Assembly (NCBI RefSeq): GCF_002102475.1
Contig: NZ_MSQD01000002.1
Coordinates: forward strand, 142,092 to 206,091
DNA length: 64,000 nucleotides
Direction: 5' to 3'
Source of the DNA: Thermoanaerobacterium sp. PSU-2
GTDB lineage: Bacteria > Bacillota > Thermoanaerobacteria > Thermoanaerobacterales > Thermoanaerobacteraceae
Positions 43,830 to 53,974 of the stretch are shown here, one piece after another. The position numbers were made by a program, and so were the translations under genes. The notes beneath the pieces are model-generated. The model ran no database searches. It worked only from the letters and a program-made list of their open reading frames with translations, and had not been told where the DNA came from. The first letter of the stretch is position 1. Each line of letters opens with the position of its first letter.

Positions 43830-44465
43830 CTAATCTTTAGATTTTATCACAAGCAAATAACCACTATTTATCTTTATCTTAATCTTACTATCTGTAAATA
43901 CATTGCTAATCCCATAAGGCATCTCTAAAGACATATCTTGACCAGATAAAGGATAAAACAACCCTTCAGTGTAAATCCCTCTAACGTCTAAACTGTACGG
44001 AATCAATGAAACTACATCACCTGATTTGCCTTCCAATTCGATAAAATCATCAATAAGATAAACTTCATTTTTTTCGCTCAAAATTTTTCCCTTTATTTTT
44101 CTCTTAAGAAGGTACAATAAAAGCGACAAATTTGCTAATGAATGATCAAATCTACTTCCTATCGTCGCTAAATACACGATCTCATTAGCTCCTATGTCTA
44201 TAGCCTTTATCGTTGCAAGTTGACTATCCGTCTCGTCTTTCATAGTAGGATGTTTTTCAATGATTACACCTTGTTGCAAATAATAATCTATAATTTTATC
44301 ATCCGCTGAATCCAAATCACCTACGATGTAATTTGGCATTATGCCTAATTTGTAAGCTATATTAGCTCCACCATCCGCACAGATTACCACGTCGCATTCA
44401 TCGATTGCTTTTTTAAAATAGTTGGAATCTTTAAATTCTCCATTTGAGATAATACAAACCTTCAT
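43830..44465 (-). CDS. thiN: Thiamine pyrophosphokinase
   Basis: ThiN (YloS) converts thiamine to thiamine diphosphate. The 211-residue protein shows the substrate motifs VVICADGGANIAYKLGIMPN, YIVGDLDSADD and EKHPTMKDETDSQLA, then YLATIGSRFDHSLANLSLL, as in the family. It overlaps rpe by four bases (ATGA) and belongs to the stp-prkC-rsgA-rpe-thiN run, the same order as in Bacillus. Confidence 0.95.
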   Translation of the reverse strand: MKVCIISNGEFKDSNYFKKAIDECDVVICADGGANIAYKLGIMPNYIVGDLDSADDKIIDYYLQQGVIIEKHPTMKDETDSQLATIKAIDIGANEIVYLATIGSRFDHSLANLSLLLYLLKRKIKGKILSEKNEVYLIDDFIELEGKSGDVVSLIPYSLDVRGIYTEGLFYPLSGQDMSLEMPYGISNVFTDSKIKIKINSGYLLVIKSKD

Positions 44466-45115
44466 TTTAGTGCTGCCTCTCTAAGTTTTTTTAAATTTTC
44501 ACCAGGATCTCCATTGGCAAATATAAACGAACCAGCCACAATCACATCAGCTCCAGCCAAAACTACATCCTTTATATTATCAATATTAATACCTCCATCA
44601 ACTTCTATCTTAAAATTCAATCCCTTTTCATTTCTAATTGATGCTAATTCTCGAATTTTTTCATACATGCCATCTATAAATACTTGCCCTCCAAAACCAG
44701 GGTTTACAGTCATAATCAACACCATATCAACTGATGACAATACATATCTTAATGTATCTAAAGATGTAGCAGGGTTTAGTGCCACGCTTGCATTTATACC
44801 CATTGACTTTATCAATTGCAAAGTTCTGTCTAGATGTACACATGCTTCCTGATGTACTGTTATATTTTTGGCTCCAGCATCGACAAATTCTTTTACGTAT
44901 TTGTCAGGCTCTTCTATCATTAAATGAACGTCAAATGGAATCTTGGTTTTGCCTTTTAAAGCATTTAATACCAATGGTCCAATCGTTATATTAGGGACAA
45001 AATGCCCATCCATAATATCTATATGCAAATACTCGGGTTTCTCTACTTCAACTTTTCGTATATCAGATAACAAATTTCCAAAGTCAGCCGATAAAATCGA
45101 CGGAGAAATTTCCAT
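44462..45115 (-). CDS. rpe: Ribulose-phosphate 3-epimerase
   Basis: Rpe interconverts ribulose 5-phosphate and xylulose 5-phosphate in the pentose phosphate pathway. The 217-residue TIM-barrel protein has SPSILSADFGNL, HIDIMDGHFVPNIT, PFDVHLMIEEPDKYV, TVNPGFGGQVFI and VDGGINIDNI, which contain the metal-binding His and Asp residues. It starts two bases after the rsgA stop. The product xylulose 5-phosphate matters for sugar fermentation by this kind of organism. Confidence 0.97.
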   Translation of the reverse strand: MEISPSILSADFGNLLSDIRKVEVEKPEYLHIDIMDGHFVPNITIGPLVLNALKGKTKIPFDVHLMIEEPDKYVKEFVDAGAKNITVHQEACVHLDRTLQLIKSMGINASVALNPATSLDTLRYVLSSVDMVLIMTVNPGFGGQVFIDGMYEKIRELASIRNEKGLNFKIEVDGGINIDNIKDVVLAGADVIVAGSFIFANGDPGENLKKLREAALK

Positions 45116-45117
45116 TA

Positions 45118-45993
45118 TTAATATTTCCTCCTTCTGTTCGCTTTTAGTTCATTATATAAACTTAAATAATTTGAGTACCTTGTTCTATCAATCATCCCAC
45201 TCTCAACAGCACTTTTAACTCCACAATCAGGTTCATTAATATGTAAGCACGAATTAAATCTACATTCTGTTTCAAAGACTTGAAAATCTTTATAAAAATT
45301 TTTGAGATTTTTTTCATCAATATCAAGATTTAGAGAGGTAAAGCCAGGCGTATCCAATACATAGCCACCATCAATAGGTATTAACTCCACATTTCTTGTC
45401 GTATGCTTTCCTCTATTAAGCTTTTCACTTAAATCTCCAATCTCTTGCCTTTCATGCCCATGAATACAATTTATCAAAGAAGATTTTCCTACGCCAGATG
45501 GACCTGTAAAAAAAGAAGTTTTACCTTTTAGAATTGTTTTTAACTTGTCGATTCCAATGTTATCGTATTTGGAAGTAGTAATCACTTCGTACCCTAATTT
45601 TTTATATGTATTGTATATTGGCATGTATTCATCTTCATTAACTAAATCAACCTTATTTATGCAGATGATGGGATTTATCTCGTTTACTTCAGTTAATATT
45701 ATCATTTTATCAAGCTGCAATCTGTTTAAATCAGGATTAACTATCGAAAAAGTAATTATTGCTTGATCTACATTTGACACAGGTGGCCTTACTAATTGGT
45801 TTTTCCTGTCATGTATATTCACTATGAATCCATCTTTTAAATTTTGTGATTCGACATCAACGTAGTCTCCAACAATAGGTATAATATTGGAAATTCTAAA
45901 TTTACCACGAGCACGGCATTCTATGGTGCCATGCTCGGTGGAAACATAGTAAAAACCTCCAATGCCTTTAATAATTCGTCCTACTAATACCAC
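45118..45993 (-). CDS. rsgA: Ribosome small subunit-dependent GTPase RsgA
   Basis: RsgA (CpgA) is a circularly permuted GTPase in late 30S assembly. The 291-residue protein has an OB-fold N-terminus, G4 INKVD (112-116), G1 GPSGVGKS (164-171), G3 DTPG (214-217), and a zinc site Cys244, Cys249, His251, Cys257. The start is GTG, sharing one base with the prkC stop (TAGTG). In Bacillus its homologue is phosphorylated by PrkC, encoded just upstream here too. Confidence 0.96.
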   Translation of the reverse strand: MVLVGRIIKGIGGFYYVSTEHGTIECRARGKFRISNIIPIVGDYVDVESQNLKDGFIVNIHDRKNQLVRPPVSNVDQAIITFSIVNPDLNRLQLDKMIILTEVNEINPIICINKVDLVNEDEYMPIYNTYKKLGYEVITTSKYDNIGIDKLKTILKGKTSFFTGPSGVGKSSLINCIHGHERQEIGDLSEKLNRGKHTTRNVELIPIDGGYVLDTPGFTSLNLDIDEKNLKNFYKDFQVFETECRFNSCLHINEPDCGVKSAVESGMIDRTRYSNYLSLYNELKANRRRKY

Positions 45994-47903
45994 TAAAATT
46001 TCGCCCCCATCGTTTCGTAAACATTGCCGTTTATATCAACTTCAATAATAACATTGCCTTTACCACTAACTGGTACTGTTATTGGACTGTCTGCATAGGT
46101 ATACGTATTTGAATACTGCAATGTCTTATTGCCATCTTGTATAACATAAACATCAACTTTCATAGGGCCTTCTTGATTAGGCAAGTTAATTGTAATCTCT
46201 TTTGTCTTATATCCTTGAGGCAATTGAGTCTGCGTCTGTTGCTGTTGCTGCTGCGTCTGTGTTGATTGGCTCACAATCAAATCGATAGATTTGCCCTTTT
46301 GAATGCTGGTGCCCTGAGGTATGCTTTGCGAGATCACAAAATTATCAGGCACGCTGTCACTTGGTTGTGTAGTTACATTTCCAACCTTAAGTCCTACATC
46401 TTCCAAAGCTTTTGTCGCATCATCAAGCGACATGTTCTGGACATTAGGAACTGTAACCATTTCTGGTCCTTTGCTTACATAAACATCAACAACAGTATTG
46501 TATTCAACTTGCACACCTTGCCTTGGATTTTGATCATACACGTAGCCATTTGGATAGCTATCATTGTAGTCCCAAATTAAATTTGCATTTAGCCCACTAT
46601 TTTTTAATTTCAACTGAGCATCTCTGTATTCACTGCCTATGACATTAGGAACAACGGAATTCTGTTTTCCTTTGCTGACTACTACGTTAACAGTAGAACC
46701 CTTCTTTACAGTCTCTCCTGCCGGTGGATCTTGTGACAAAATAGTGTTGGTCAGAGCATCGCTGTATTGACTGTCTGAAATATTTAACTTCAAATTGTTA
46801 TTTTCCAATATTGTAGTTGCTTTGTCTAGTGTTTGACCTTTTATATCAGGCACTTTCACTTCTGCTGCAGTAGCCATGTTGTTTAAAAAATACATAGTAC
46901 CGTAAGACAGTGATGCCATAAGCGCTAAAATCAATATTGCAATCCCTATATTTCTTAAAATTTTTCTTCCTTTTCTTTTGCTCGGTGTTTTTGAATCCTT
47001 AATCTTCTCGTTAATTTCTTCCGCCTTCATGACCCTCGTAACATTGTTGTCAGTTAAATCACCTATGATCAATTTATCTGGATCGCTTATAAACGTATCA
47101 ATATCATTCAAAAGTTCAGCCGCACTTTTATATCTGTAATTTATATCTTTTTCGGTGGCCTTTAAAACTATCTTGTCAAGTTTATAAGGTACTCGAGGAT
47201 TCAACTTTGATGGTGGTACTATATTTTCCTGTATATGCTTTAATGCAACCGATATTGGGCTCTCACCTTCAAAAGGAACTTTGCCAGTTAGCATTTCATA
47301 CATGACAATTCCCAGCGAATATATATCGGTCTTTTCGTCTATCATGGCACCTTTCGCCTGTTCTGGCGAAAAATAGTAAGCAGTACCAAGAACATCTCCT
47401 CCACCATATGTTATGGTAGAACCATTAGCTGCTCTTGCAATGCCAAAGTCTGTTACCTTTACAATGTTGTCATCTGTCACCAATATATTTTGTGGCTTAA
47501 TGTCTCTGTGAACAATATGATGTTTATGAGCGTGTTCCAACGCTCTACATACTTGCCTTGCTATATCCAAGGATTTTGGTATAGGCAAAGGTCCATTCGT
47601 TTCCTTAATTAATTGTTTTAAAGTTTTTCCATTGACATATTCCATTACAATATAGTATATATCTCCTTCTTGTCCAACATCATATATGCTGACAATATTA
47701 GGATGAGAAAGGCTTGCTGCCGCTTGTGATTCTCTTTTGAACCTTCTTACAAACTCTTCATCTGACACAAATTCCGATCTCAATACTTTTATGGCAACAA
47801 TCCTATTCAAAAGATGGCATTTTGCCTTATATACCTTTGCCATACCACCTTCGCCTATCTTTTCCAGTATCTCATATCGATTTCCAAGCATTTTACCAAC
47901 CAT
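45993..47903 (-). CDS. prkC: PASTA-domain Ser/Thr protein kinase PrkC
   Basis: PrkC is a membrane kinase that senses muropeptides and controls germination and envelope processes. The 636-residue protein has the kinase glycine loop GEGGMAKV (17-24), Lys39, HRDIKPQN (132-139) and DFG (152-154). One membrane segment follows (about 318-340), then three PASTA repeats (about 348-550), a Gln/Thr linker, and a C-terminal domain of about 75 residues. GGAGGTGTG precedes the ATG. The gene lies four bases after the phosphatase gene. Confidence 0.96.
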   Translation of the reverse strand: MVGKMLGNRYEILEKIGEGGMAKVYKAKCHLLNRIVAIKVLRSEFVSDEEFVRRFKRESQAAASLSHPNIVSIYDVGQEGDIYYIVMEYVNGKTLKQLIKETNGPLPIPKSLDIARQVCRALEHAHKHHIVHRDIKPQNILVTDDNIVKVTDFGIARAANGSTITYGGGDVLGTAYYFSPEQAKGAMIDEKTDIYSLGIVMYEMLTGKVPFEGESPISVALKHIQENIVPPSKLNPRVPYKLDKIVLKATEKDINYRYKSAAELLNDIDTFISDPDKLIIGDLTDNNVTRVMKAEEINEKIKDSKTPSKRKGRKILRNIGIAILILALMASLSYGTMYFLNNMATAAEVKVPDIKGQTLDKATTILENNNLKLNISDSQYSDALTNTILSQDPPAGETVKKGSTVNVVVSKGKQNSVVPNVIGSEYRDAQLKLKNSGLNANLIWDYNDSYPNGYVYDQNPRQGVQVEYNTVVDVYVSKGPEMVTVPNVQNMSLDDATKALEDVGLKVGNVTTQPSDSVPDNFVISQSIPQGTSIQKGKSIDLIVSQSTQTQQQQQQTQTQLPQGYKTKEITINLPNQEGPMKVDVYVIQDGNKTLQYSNTYTYADSPITVPVSGKGNVIIEVDINGNVYETMGAKF

Positions 47904-47907
47904 ATAG

Positions 47908-48642
47908 TCACACCTCCTTTACCGCCACAATAGTAATATTGTCAAAGCCACCATTTTGTTTTGCCATTTTAATCAGATTATCGCAAGCCTTATCTATGCT
48001 TTCAGAACTATTAAATTCCTTTAAAATCAAATCGTCTGTAAGCATATTTGTCAATCCATCTGTGCACAGCAAAAAGACATCATTTTTAAAAACATCGCCA
48101 GTAAATATATCTACTTCTATTTCCTCATCGATGCCAAGTGCCCTTGTTATAATGTTTTTCTGTGGATGATTTCTTGCTTCTTCATGGGTTATCCTGCCTA
48201 ATTTCACTAATTCTTCCACATAAGAATGATCTTCAGTAATCTGCATGAGCTTATCGTCTCTTATTAAATATGCTCTGCTATCACCTATGTGACCAATAAA
48301 AAATTTTCCATTCTCTATCAAAAGGAGAGTTAGCGTTGTACCCATTCCTGTAAGGTCTATATTCGAAAAAGATTCATTAAAAACGTGAGAGTTTGCACTT
48401 CTAACCGCATCCTCAATAAATTTCTTTATCGAATCATCATTTTTATTACAACTACTATAATTGCTAAAAAAATACTTTGTAATGACCTCTATTGCGTATC
48501 TGCTTGCAACTTCACCGCCATTACATCCACCCATGCCGTCAGCTACAATAAAAAGTTTTATTCTTTCATCTGTAGAAATAAAATATGAATCTTCATTATT
48601 TTCTCTTACATTACCCTTATCAGTAAGTGCATATACTAACAT
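47908..48642 (-). CDS. stp: PP2C-family Ser/Thr phosphatase (Stp/PrpC)
   Basis: This phosphatase reverses PrkC phosphorylation. The 244-residue PP2C protein has [32 protein letters not shown] (DGMGG at 35-39), [22 protein letters not shown] and [10 protein letters not shown], with the metal-binding Asp residues in place. It begins five bases after rlmN and is followed directly by prkC, the standard pair. Confidence 0.96.
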   Translation of the reverse strand: MLVYALTDKGNVRENNEDSYFISTDERIKLFIVADGMGGCNGGEVASRYAIEVITKYFFSNYSSCNKNDDSIKKFIEDAVRSANSHVFNESFSNIDLTGMGTTLTLLLIENGKFFIGHIGDSRAYLIRDDKLMQITEDHSYVEELVKLGRITHEEARNHPQKNIITRALGIDEEIEVDIFTGDVFKNDVFLLCTDGLTNMLTDDLILKEFNSSESIDKACDNLIKMAKQNGGFDNITIVAVKEV

Positions 48643-48647
48643 CTAAA

Positions 48648-49679
48648 TCATTTCACCCTTCCAGCTAAATATTTCCTTCTTAATTGACCACAAGCTGCAT
48701 CGATGTCACTGCCAAGTTCACGCCTCACTGTACATGTAATGCCACTTCTCTCAAGCACATTCTTAAAAGCCATTATCTTCTCGTTATCAGCCTTTTCATA
48801 GCCAATCTCGTTGACGTAATTCACTGGTATTAAATTTACATGACACAAAAGCCCCTTTAAGAGATTGGACAGTTTTAAGCTCATATCATAGCTATCATTT
48901 ACGCCTTTTATAAGCGAGTATTCAAAAGTTATCCTTCTATGAGTTTTGTCTATATAGTACCTACATGCATCAATTAAATCTTTTATAGGATAAACCTTAT
49001 TTATGGGCATTAACTGTGAACGCAAATCATCAGTAGGTGCATGAAGCGAAATAGACAAATTAACTCCTAACCCTTCATCTGCAAATTCGTAAATTTTAGG
49101 CACAATTCCGCATGTGGAGATAGTAATATGTCTAACACCTATGCCCATACCAAATGGATTATTGACAATTTTTATAAATTTCATAACTTCATCATAGTTA
49201 TCAAATGGCTCACCGCTGCCCATCAACACTATATTGGAGATCTTACCATAATCTTTATTCATTATAAGGACTTCGTCTACCATTTCAGATGCTTTTAAAT
49301 TTCTGACTTTACCGCCAATCCCTGATGCACAAAACGAACATCTCATATTACATCCCACTTGAGTAGATATACAAGATGTATTACCAAAGCTATACTTTAT
49401 CGCTACACCTTCAACAATATTTTCATCATCCAGCAAAAAAAGATACTTAGCTGTTCCATCTTCACTTGATACGACTTTTTTTGCAATTTGCAAATTAGAA
49501 ATGAAGGCCATATTTTTCAACTTTTGCCTTAAATCTTTCTTTAGATCAGTCATGTCATCAAAACTGGTAACCCCTCTATAAATCCAACGAAAAACCTGCT
49601 TTGCTCTGTACTTTGTTTCACCAATGTCAAGAAAAAACTTTTCAAGTTCATCAATAGTCATGTTTTTTAAATCTATCAA
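48648..49679 (-). CDS. rlmN: 23S rRNA (A2503-C2) / tRNA (A37-C2) methyltransferase RlmN
   Basis: RlmN is a radical SAM methyltransferase that methylates 23S A2503 and some tRNAs. The 343-residue protein has the cluster motif CNMRCSFC (Cys110, 114, 117), the N-terminal helical domain (YRAKQVFRWIYRGV), MGSGEPFDNYDEV, and the catalytic C-terminal Cys in GQLRRKY context (DAACGQLR). The start is TTG 49679, eight bases after GGAGG; the next in-frame ATG is six codons later. Confidence 0.96.
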   Translation of the reverse strand: MIDLKNMTIDELEKFFLDIGETKYRAKQVFRWIYRGVTSFDDMTDLKKDLRQKLKNMAFISNLQIAKKVVSSEDGTAKYLFLLDDENIVEGVAIKYSFGNTSCISTQVGCNMRCSFCASGIGGKVRNLKASEMVDEVLIMNKDYGKISNIVLMGSGEPFDNYDEVMKFIKIVNNPFGMGIGVRHITISTCGIVPKIYEFADEGLGVNLSISLHAPTDDLRSQLMPINKVYPIKDLIDACRYYIDKTHRRITFEYSLIKGVNDSYDMSLKLSNLLKGLLCHVNLIPVNYVNEIGYEKADNEKIMAFKNVLERSGITCTVRRELGSDIDAACGQLRRKYLAGRVK

Positions 49680-49722
49680 TTAAAACGCCTCCAAAATTTC
49701 ATACAGATATTATATCACAAAT

Positions 49723-51066
49723 TTAATTATTTCTCTGCAATTTACATATAAAAAAGCCGTCTGTATTATTGATATTTGGCAACAATTGCAGGTAGCCTTT
49801 ACCGTCTACTTGTGATGCTAATTTTTCAGAAAGAAAAGGTCTTATGTCGGAAATCTCGAAATTCTTATTTTCACCCAAAAATCTATCAATAATATTCATA
49901 TTTTCTTCTCTTCCAATCGTACATGTGCTGTACAATATATATCCGCCTTTTTTGACATATTTAGAGCTGGAGCTAAGTATGCTGTATTGAATGTTATTCA
50001 GCTTTTTAATATCTTCATCCGTATAGTTCTTTAATTTTATATCCGGCTTTTTCCTTATGATTCCTATTCCGGTGCATGGAACGTCAGCCAATACCTTGTC
50101 TGCCTTGTCTATATATTTTTCATTTATCTTGGTTGAATCAAACACATACGCATCCACATTGTTTACGCCTAATCTTTTGCAATTCATTCTTATTAAATCA
50201 ATCTTATGCTCATGAATATCAAACGCAATAACTTTTCCTTTATTGTTCATTAATTGAGAAATATGTGTAGTTTTCCCACCCGGTGCGCTACATACGTCTA
50301 TTATAAGATCGTCTGGATTAGGTGATAAAACTTTAGATATGATCATAGCACCTTCATCTTGGATCTGCACAAAGCCATTTTTGTAGATTTCATCACCTGC
50401 AATATTTTTTAAATCAATATAATAAGCATCATCCACATACGATCCCTTTTTAAAATTCAATCCTTTGTCAATCAATATTTTTTCAAAATCCTTACTTCCT
50501 ATTTTTAAAGTGTTAAGCCTTATGGATATCTGCGGCTTTTCATTTAATGACTTTAATATATCCTCAGCCGTATCTTTATCATAATTATTTAAAAGTCTTT
50601 TTACAATCCATTCAGGATATGAATATTTAAATGCCATATATTCAACAACATTTTTGTCAGATTTTAATATATCAATCTTTGCAGAATTGCGCACATAATT
50701 GCGAAGCACAGCATTAACAAACTTAGAAGCATGTATTCCCGCATACTCCTTAGCAAGATTTACAGCTTCACTAATAGCCGCATATTGAGGCACTTTATCC
50801 ATATAAATTATTTGATACAACCCCATCTCGAGTATTATCAATATTTTGTTGTCTATCTTTTTGATGCCTTTTGACGAACAACGATCAATTATTTGATCTA
50901 AAGTTTGTTTTCTCTCTATTGTACCAAAAACTATTTCTTTAATGAAACTTTTGTCTATATCTCTCAACTCATTGTTATTAAGATACTTGTTCAACACAAT
51001 ATTGGAATATCCTTTTTTTACAATTATATCGTACAAAATTTTAAAAGCAGTATTTCTCTGATTCAT
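49723..51066 (-). CDS. rsmB: 16S rRNA (cytosine-967-C5)-methyltransferase RsmB
   Basis: RsmB (Sun) methylates C967 of 16S rRNA. The 447-residue protein has an N-terminal NusB-like RNA-binding domain (about 1-135), SAM motif DVCSAPGGKT (257-266), PCTG (330-333) and the catalytic Cys382 in YSTCTIGREEN. It lies in the fmt-DUF116-yugP-rsmB-rlmN run. The common Firmicute order is def-fmt-rsmB-rlmN-stp-prkC. Here two extra genes sit between fmt and rsmB. Confidence 0.96.
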   Translation of the reverse strand: MNQRNTAFKILYDIIVKKGYSNIVLNKYLNNNELRDIDKSFIKEIVFGTIERKQTLDQIIDRCSSKGIKKIDNKILIILEMGLYQIIYMDKVPQYAAISEAVNLAKEYAGIHASKFVNAVLRNYVRNSAKIDILKSDKNVVEYMAFKYSYPEWIVKRLLNNYDKDTAEDILKSLNEKPQISIRLNTLKIGSKDFEKILIDKGLNFKKGSYVDDAYYIDLKNIAGDEIYKNGFVQIQDEGAMIISKVLSPNPDDLIIDVCSAPGGKTTHISQLMNNKGKVIAFDIHEHKIDLIRMNCKRLGVNNVDAYVFDSTKINEKYIDKADKVLADVPCTGIGIIRKKPDIKLKNYTDEDIKKLNNIQYSILSSSSKYVKKGGYILYSTCTIGREENMNIIDRFLGENKNFEISDIRPFLSEKLASQVDGKGYLQLLPNINNTDGFFICKLQRNN

Positions 51067-51105
51067 TAAAACACCTCTAAAATTTTAATAAATAAGGGAT
51101 AGAAA

Positions 51106-51789
51106 TTAATCTCTCCTATCCCTTAAAATTATCAGCCTAATAAGATTCATAATAGAAGCAAATGCAGCGGCAACATACGTCAAAGCAGCCGCATTAAGAA
51201 CCTGCCTTGCTGGATAAAGTTCATCTCTCATGAAAAGCCCACCAGATTCGAGAAGCCTTATTGCTCTATTGCTTGCATTAAGTTCTACTGGCAATGTTAT
51301 TATTTGAAACAAAACAACTGCTGAAAAGAGTATTATGCCTATATCTATCAATTGTGTATATCCAAACAAAAAACCCATCAGCAAAAGCGGCCATGAAATT
51401 GTCGTACCGATATTTGCAACAGGTACGATTGCATTTCTCAATTTAAGAGGAATGTATCCATTAGCATGCTGTATCGCATGCCCTGTTTCATGTGCCGCAA
51501 CGCCTATAGCTGCTATAGAATCACTGCTATAGACGGTTTGAGAAAGCCTTAGCACTCTGCTTCTTGGATCATAATGATCTGTCAGATTACCTGGTATCAT
51601 CTCAATGCTAACATCATATAGCCCCGCATCATTTAGCAATTTCCTCGCCACTTCATAAGCTCTGTATCCATATCTGTTTCTTACATTTGAATACCTGTTA
51701 AACGTGCTTTGTACTTTAAATTGAGCATACATTGCAAGTAAAATTGCAGGTAACAGCAATATATACGTAGGATCGTAATACCAAAACAT
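51106..51789 (-). CDS. Membrane zinc metallopeptidase (YugP family)
   Basis: This 227-residue protein has the metalloprotease motif HETGH (100-104, in GVAAHETGHAIQHANGY) and several membrane segments (about 8-22, 120-168 as two spans, 196-222). It matches the YugP or neutral zinc metallopeptidase 2 family, whose substrate is unknown. LPVELNASNRAIRLLES contains the likely third zinc ligand. Its place in the fmt-rsmB operon is common in thermophilic clostridia, but no functional link is established. It follows the DUF116 gene by 5 bases. Confidence 0.9.
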   Translation of the reverse strand: MFWYYDPTYILLLPAILLAMYAQFKVQSTFNRYSNVRNRYGYRAYEVARKLLNDAGLYDVSIEMIPGNLTDHYDPRSRVLRLSQTVYSSDSIAAIGVAAHETGHAIQHANGYIPLKLRNAIVPVANIGTTISWPLLLMGFLFGYTQLIDIGIILFSAVVLFQIITLPVELNASNRAIRLLESGGLFMRDELYPARQVLNAAALTYVAAAFASIMNLIRLIILRDRRD

Positions 51790-51794
51790 AAATC

Positions 51795-52547
51795 CTATCC
51801 TCCATTCGTAAAATTGATAATTGCTTTTTCGACTTCATCTAAATCCACTTTTGTGTTGAAGCAAGGGCCATAAGGTCTTATATTTATTATACCATAAACG
51901 GGTATTTTTTTCACATCCAGTATTCCACTTGTTAGGTCTCTTTCACATGCAATAGCAATGATGGCTTTTGGTTTAGTGTCCATGACAGCTTTTCTAGCTA
52001 AAGTGCCTCCAGTTGCAATTGCGATTTTTACACCATACTTCTCTTTTAGCTTTATTAAGTCGCTGACCTGACATTTCCCACATCTTTGACAATTGTCAAT
52101 GTCATTGGTAACTTTAAATTTACACTCATTAAACTGTATGCAATGAGGCGTCAATATCAATAGCTCCTCAGGTAAATACTTGCCTTTTCTTGAACTTACT
52201 AAAAAGTTATTGATATTTGTAAATGACTGTTGAATCTTATCCTTCTTAACACCAAATATACCACCTAATATCTCCAAAAGCGGATATAACCCATCTATCA
52301 GCAATAATAATGTTTTATTCAGTATTTCATTATTTCTTCCTCTATAAATCACATACAAAAAAGCAAAAACTGTAAGAATCAAGACAATAGTAATTGCAGA
52401 GAAAAATAATATCGCAGATCCTATTAAAAAATTATACAAAGCTGAGCTTTTGCTTCTCACAATATAGAAAAGAAAAAAAATACTTAACGTCATTAACAAT
52501 ATCAATATACTCAATAATCCAAAAAAAACACGCTTTTTCCCATTCAA
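51795..52547 (-). CDS. DUF116 membrane protein with a cysteine cluster
   Basis: DUF116 proteins have no known function. In this 250-residue copy two N-terminal membrane segments (about 7-29 and 39-68) precede a cytoplasmic domain with seven cysteines, including C136, C142, C153, C156, C159 (CQRCGKC), C201 and C229. The pattern resembles a ferredoxin-like or other metal-cluster site. The tail (KIAIATGGTLARKAV, then AIIAIACERDLTSGI) is typical of the family. It overlaps fmt by four bases. A redox or metal role is inferred only from the cysteines. Confidence 0.88.
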   Translation of the reverse strand: MNGKKRVFFGLLSILILLMTLSIFFLFYIVRSKSSALYNFLIGSAILFFSAITIVLILTVFAFLYVIYRGRNNEILNKTLLLLIDGLYPLLEILGGIFGVKKDKIQQSFTNINNFLVSSRKGKYLPEELLILTPHCIQFNECKFKVTNDIDNCQRCGKCQVSDLIKLKEKYGVKIAIATGGTLARKAVMDTKPKAIIAIACERDLTSGILDVKKIPVYGIINIRPYGPCFNTKVDLDEVEKAIINFTNGG

Positions 52548-53485
52548 ATTGTTATCCCCTCTAATTGATCGCCCTTTTTTATTAAGTGTCCCCTTAAATA
52601 GTCTTCAACATTCATTTTTCTCGTGCCTTCACCTTGAATTTCTATTACTTTCAACGCTTCTTTACCACATTTTATTATCAAAGTATCATCTGACTCGATA
52701 ATTGTACCAGGTTTTTCATCACCAAAATAATGGTATACATCAGCAGACCAAATTTTTAACATGCTGCCATTATAGTACGTATATGCACCAGGCCATGGCC
52801 TTAATCCTCTAATGAGATTTCTTATTTCAATAGCATCTTTTTCCCAATTTATAAGCCCCATCGATTTTTCAAGCATCGGAGCATACGTCGCTTTGCTATC
52901 GTCTTGTTTTACACTCATTAAAGTACCATTGCACATCATGTTTATAGCATCTATTAAAACGTCTCCGCCTAATATCGCCAGTTTATCATGTATCGTCTCA
53001 GCATTATCTTCTTCTAATATTGGTATTGACTTTTGCAATAAAATGTCACCAGTGTCCAATCCCTTTTCCATATACATTATAGTAATTCCTGTCTCTTTTT
53101 CACCGTTTATTACAGCCCAATTTATGGGTGCAGCTCCTCTGTACTTTGGAAGCAAAGATGCATGAACATTTATACACCCAAATTTCGGGATTTTTAAAAT
53201 TTCTTCTGGAAGAATTTTGCCATATGCAGCCACAACTATTAATTCAGGATTCAATCTCCTTATCTTTTCAAATACTTCTTCATTGTTCTTTAATTTAAGA
53301 GGCTGATAGACTTCTATGCCATGTTTTATAGCAAATTCTTTTACGGGTGGAAAAGACAATTTTTTGCCTCTGCCTTTAGGCTTATCTGGTTGTGTAATAG
53401 CCAACATCACATTGTGACCAAATTCAACCAATTTTTTGAGTGAAGGTACAGCAAATTCAGGCGTACCCATAAACACAATGTTCAA
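52544..53485 (-). CDS. fmt: Methionyl-tRNA formyltransferase
   Basis: Fmt formylates initiator tRNA. The 313-residue protein starts (M)NIVFMGTPEFAVPSL and has the folate-enzyme motif NVHASLLPKYRGAAP (106-120) and LDTGDILLQ, plus a C-terminal tRNA-binding domain. The chosen start is TTG 53485, one base after the def stop, with GGAG four bases ahead. The longer frame start (53518) lies inside def and adds a basic leader not found in the family. def-fmt is the universal pair. Confidence 0.93.
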   Translation of the reverse strand: MNIVFMGTPEFAVPSLKKLVEFGHNVMLAITQPDKPKGRGKKLSFPPVKEFAIKHGIEVYQPLKLKNNEEVFEKIRRLNPELIVVAAYGKILPEEILKIPKFGCINVHASLLPKYRGAAPINWAVINGEKETGITIMYMEKGLDTGDILLQKSIPILEEDNAETIHDKLAILGGDVLIDAINMMCNGTLMSVKQDDSKATYAPMLEKSMGLINWEKDAIEIRNLIRGLRPWPGAYTYYNGSMLKIWSADVYHYFGDEKPGTIIESDDTLIIKCGKEALKVIEIQGEGTRKMNVEDYLRGHLIKKGDQLEGITI

Positions 53486-53486
53486 A

Positions 53487-53963
53487 TCACTCCGCCTCCA
53501 TTTTTTCTTCCTCGTCATTTATTATTCTTATCGCTTTATTTACAAACAATATTCCATTTAAATGATCAATTTCATGTGACAATGCTCTGGCTAAAAAGTC
53601 TTCTCCTTCGATTTCTTTATACTCTCCGGTTCTGTCTTGATACCTTACTCTTACCTTTTTAGGACGTTTGACTTCTCCTGTCACGTTAGGAACGCTTAGG
53701 CATCCTTCTTTTCCTATTTGTTCGCCTTCTTCTAATATTATTTCTGGATTTATCAATTCTATCAAACCATCTCCAACATCCACTACCACCAGTCTTCTCA
53801 AGATACCAATCTGGTTTGCAGCAAGTCCGACGCCATCAGCATTATACATAGTTTCAGCCATGTCATCCAAAATCATAATAACATGATCATCTATTTTATC
53901 AACGTATTTTGCCTTTTTATACAGTATAGGATCTCCAATTTTTCTAATATACCTTAATGCCAT
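53487..53963 (-). CDS. def: Peptide deformylase
   Basis: Def removes the formyl group that Fmt adds. The 158-residue protein has all three motifs: GVGLAANQ (44-51), EGCLS with metal ligand Cys88 (86-90) and HEIDH with the catalytic Glu (130-134, usually QEHDH; here HEIDH). It is the short iron-type form. It begins 11 bases after priA and is followed at once by fmt. Confidence 0.96.
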   Translation of the reverse strand: MALRYIRKIGDPILYKKAKYVDKIDDHVIMILDDMAETMYNADGVGLAANQIGILRRLVVVDVGDGLIELINPEIILEEGEQIGKEGCLSVPNVTGEVKRPKKVRVRYQDRTGEYKEIEGEDFLARALSHEIDHLNGILFVNKAIRIINDEEEKMEAE

Positions 53964-53974
53964 ATAAATCCTCC

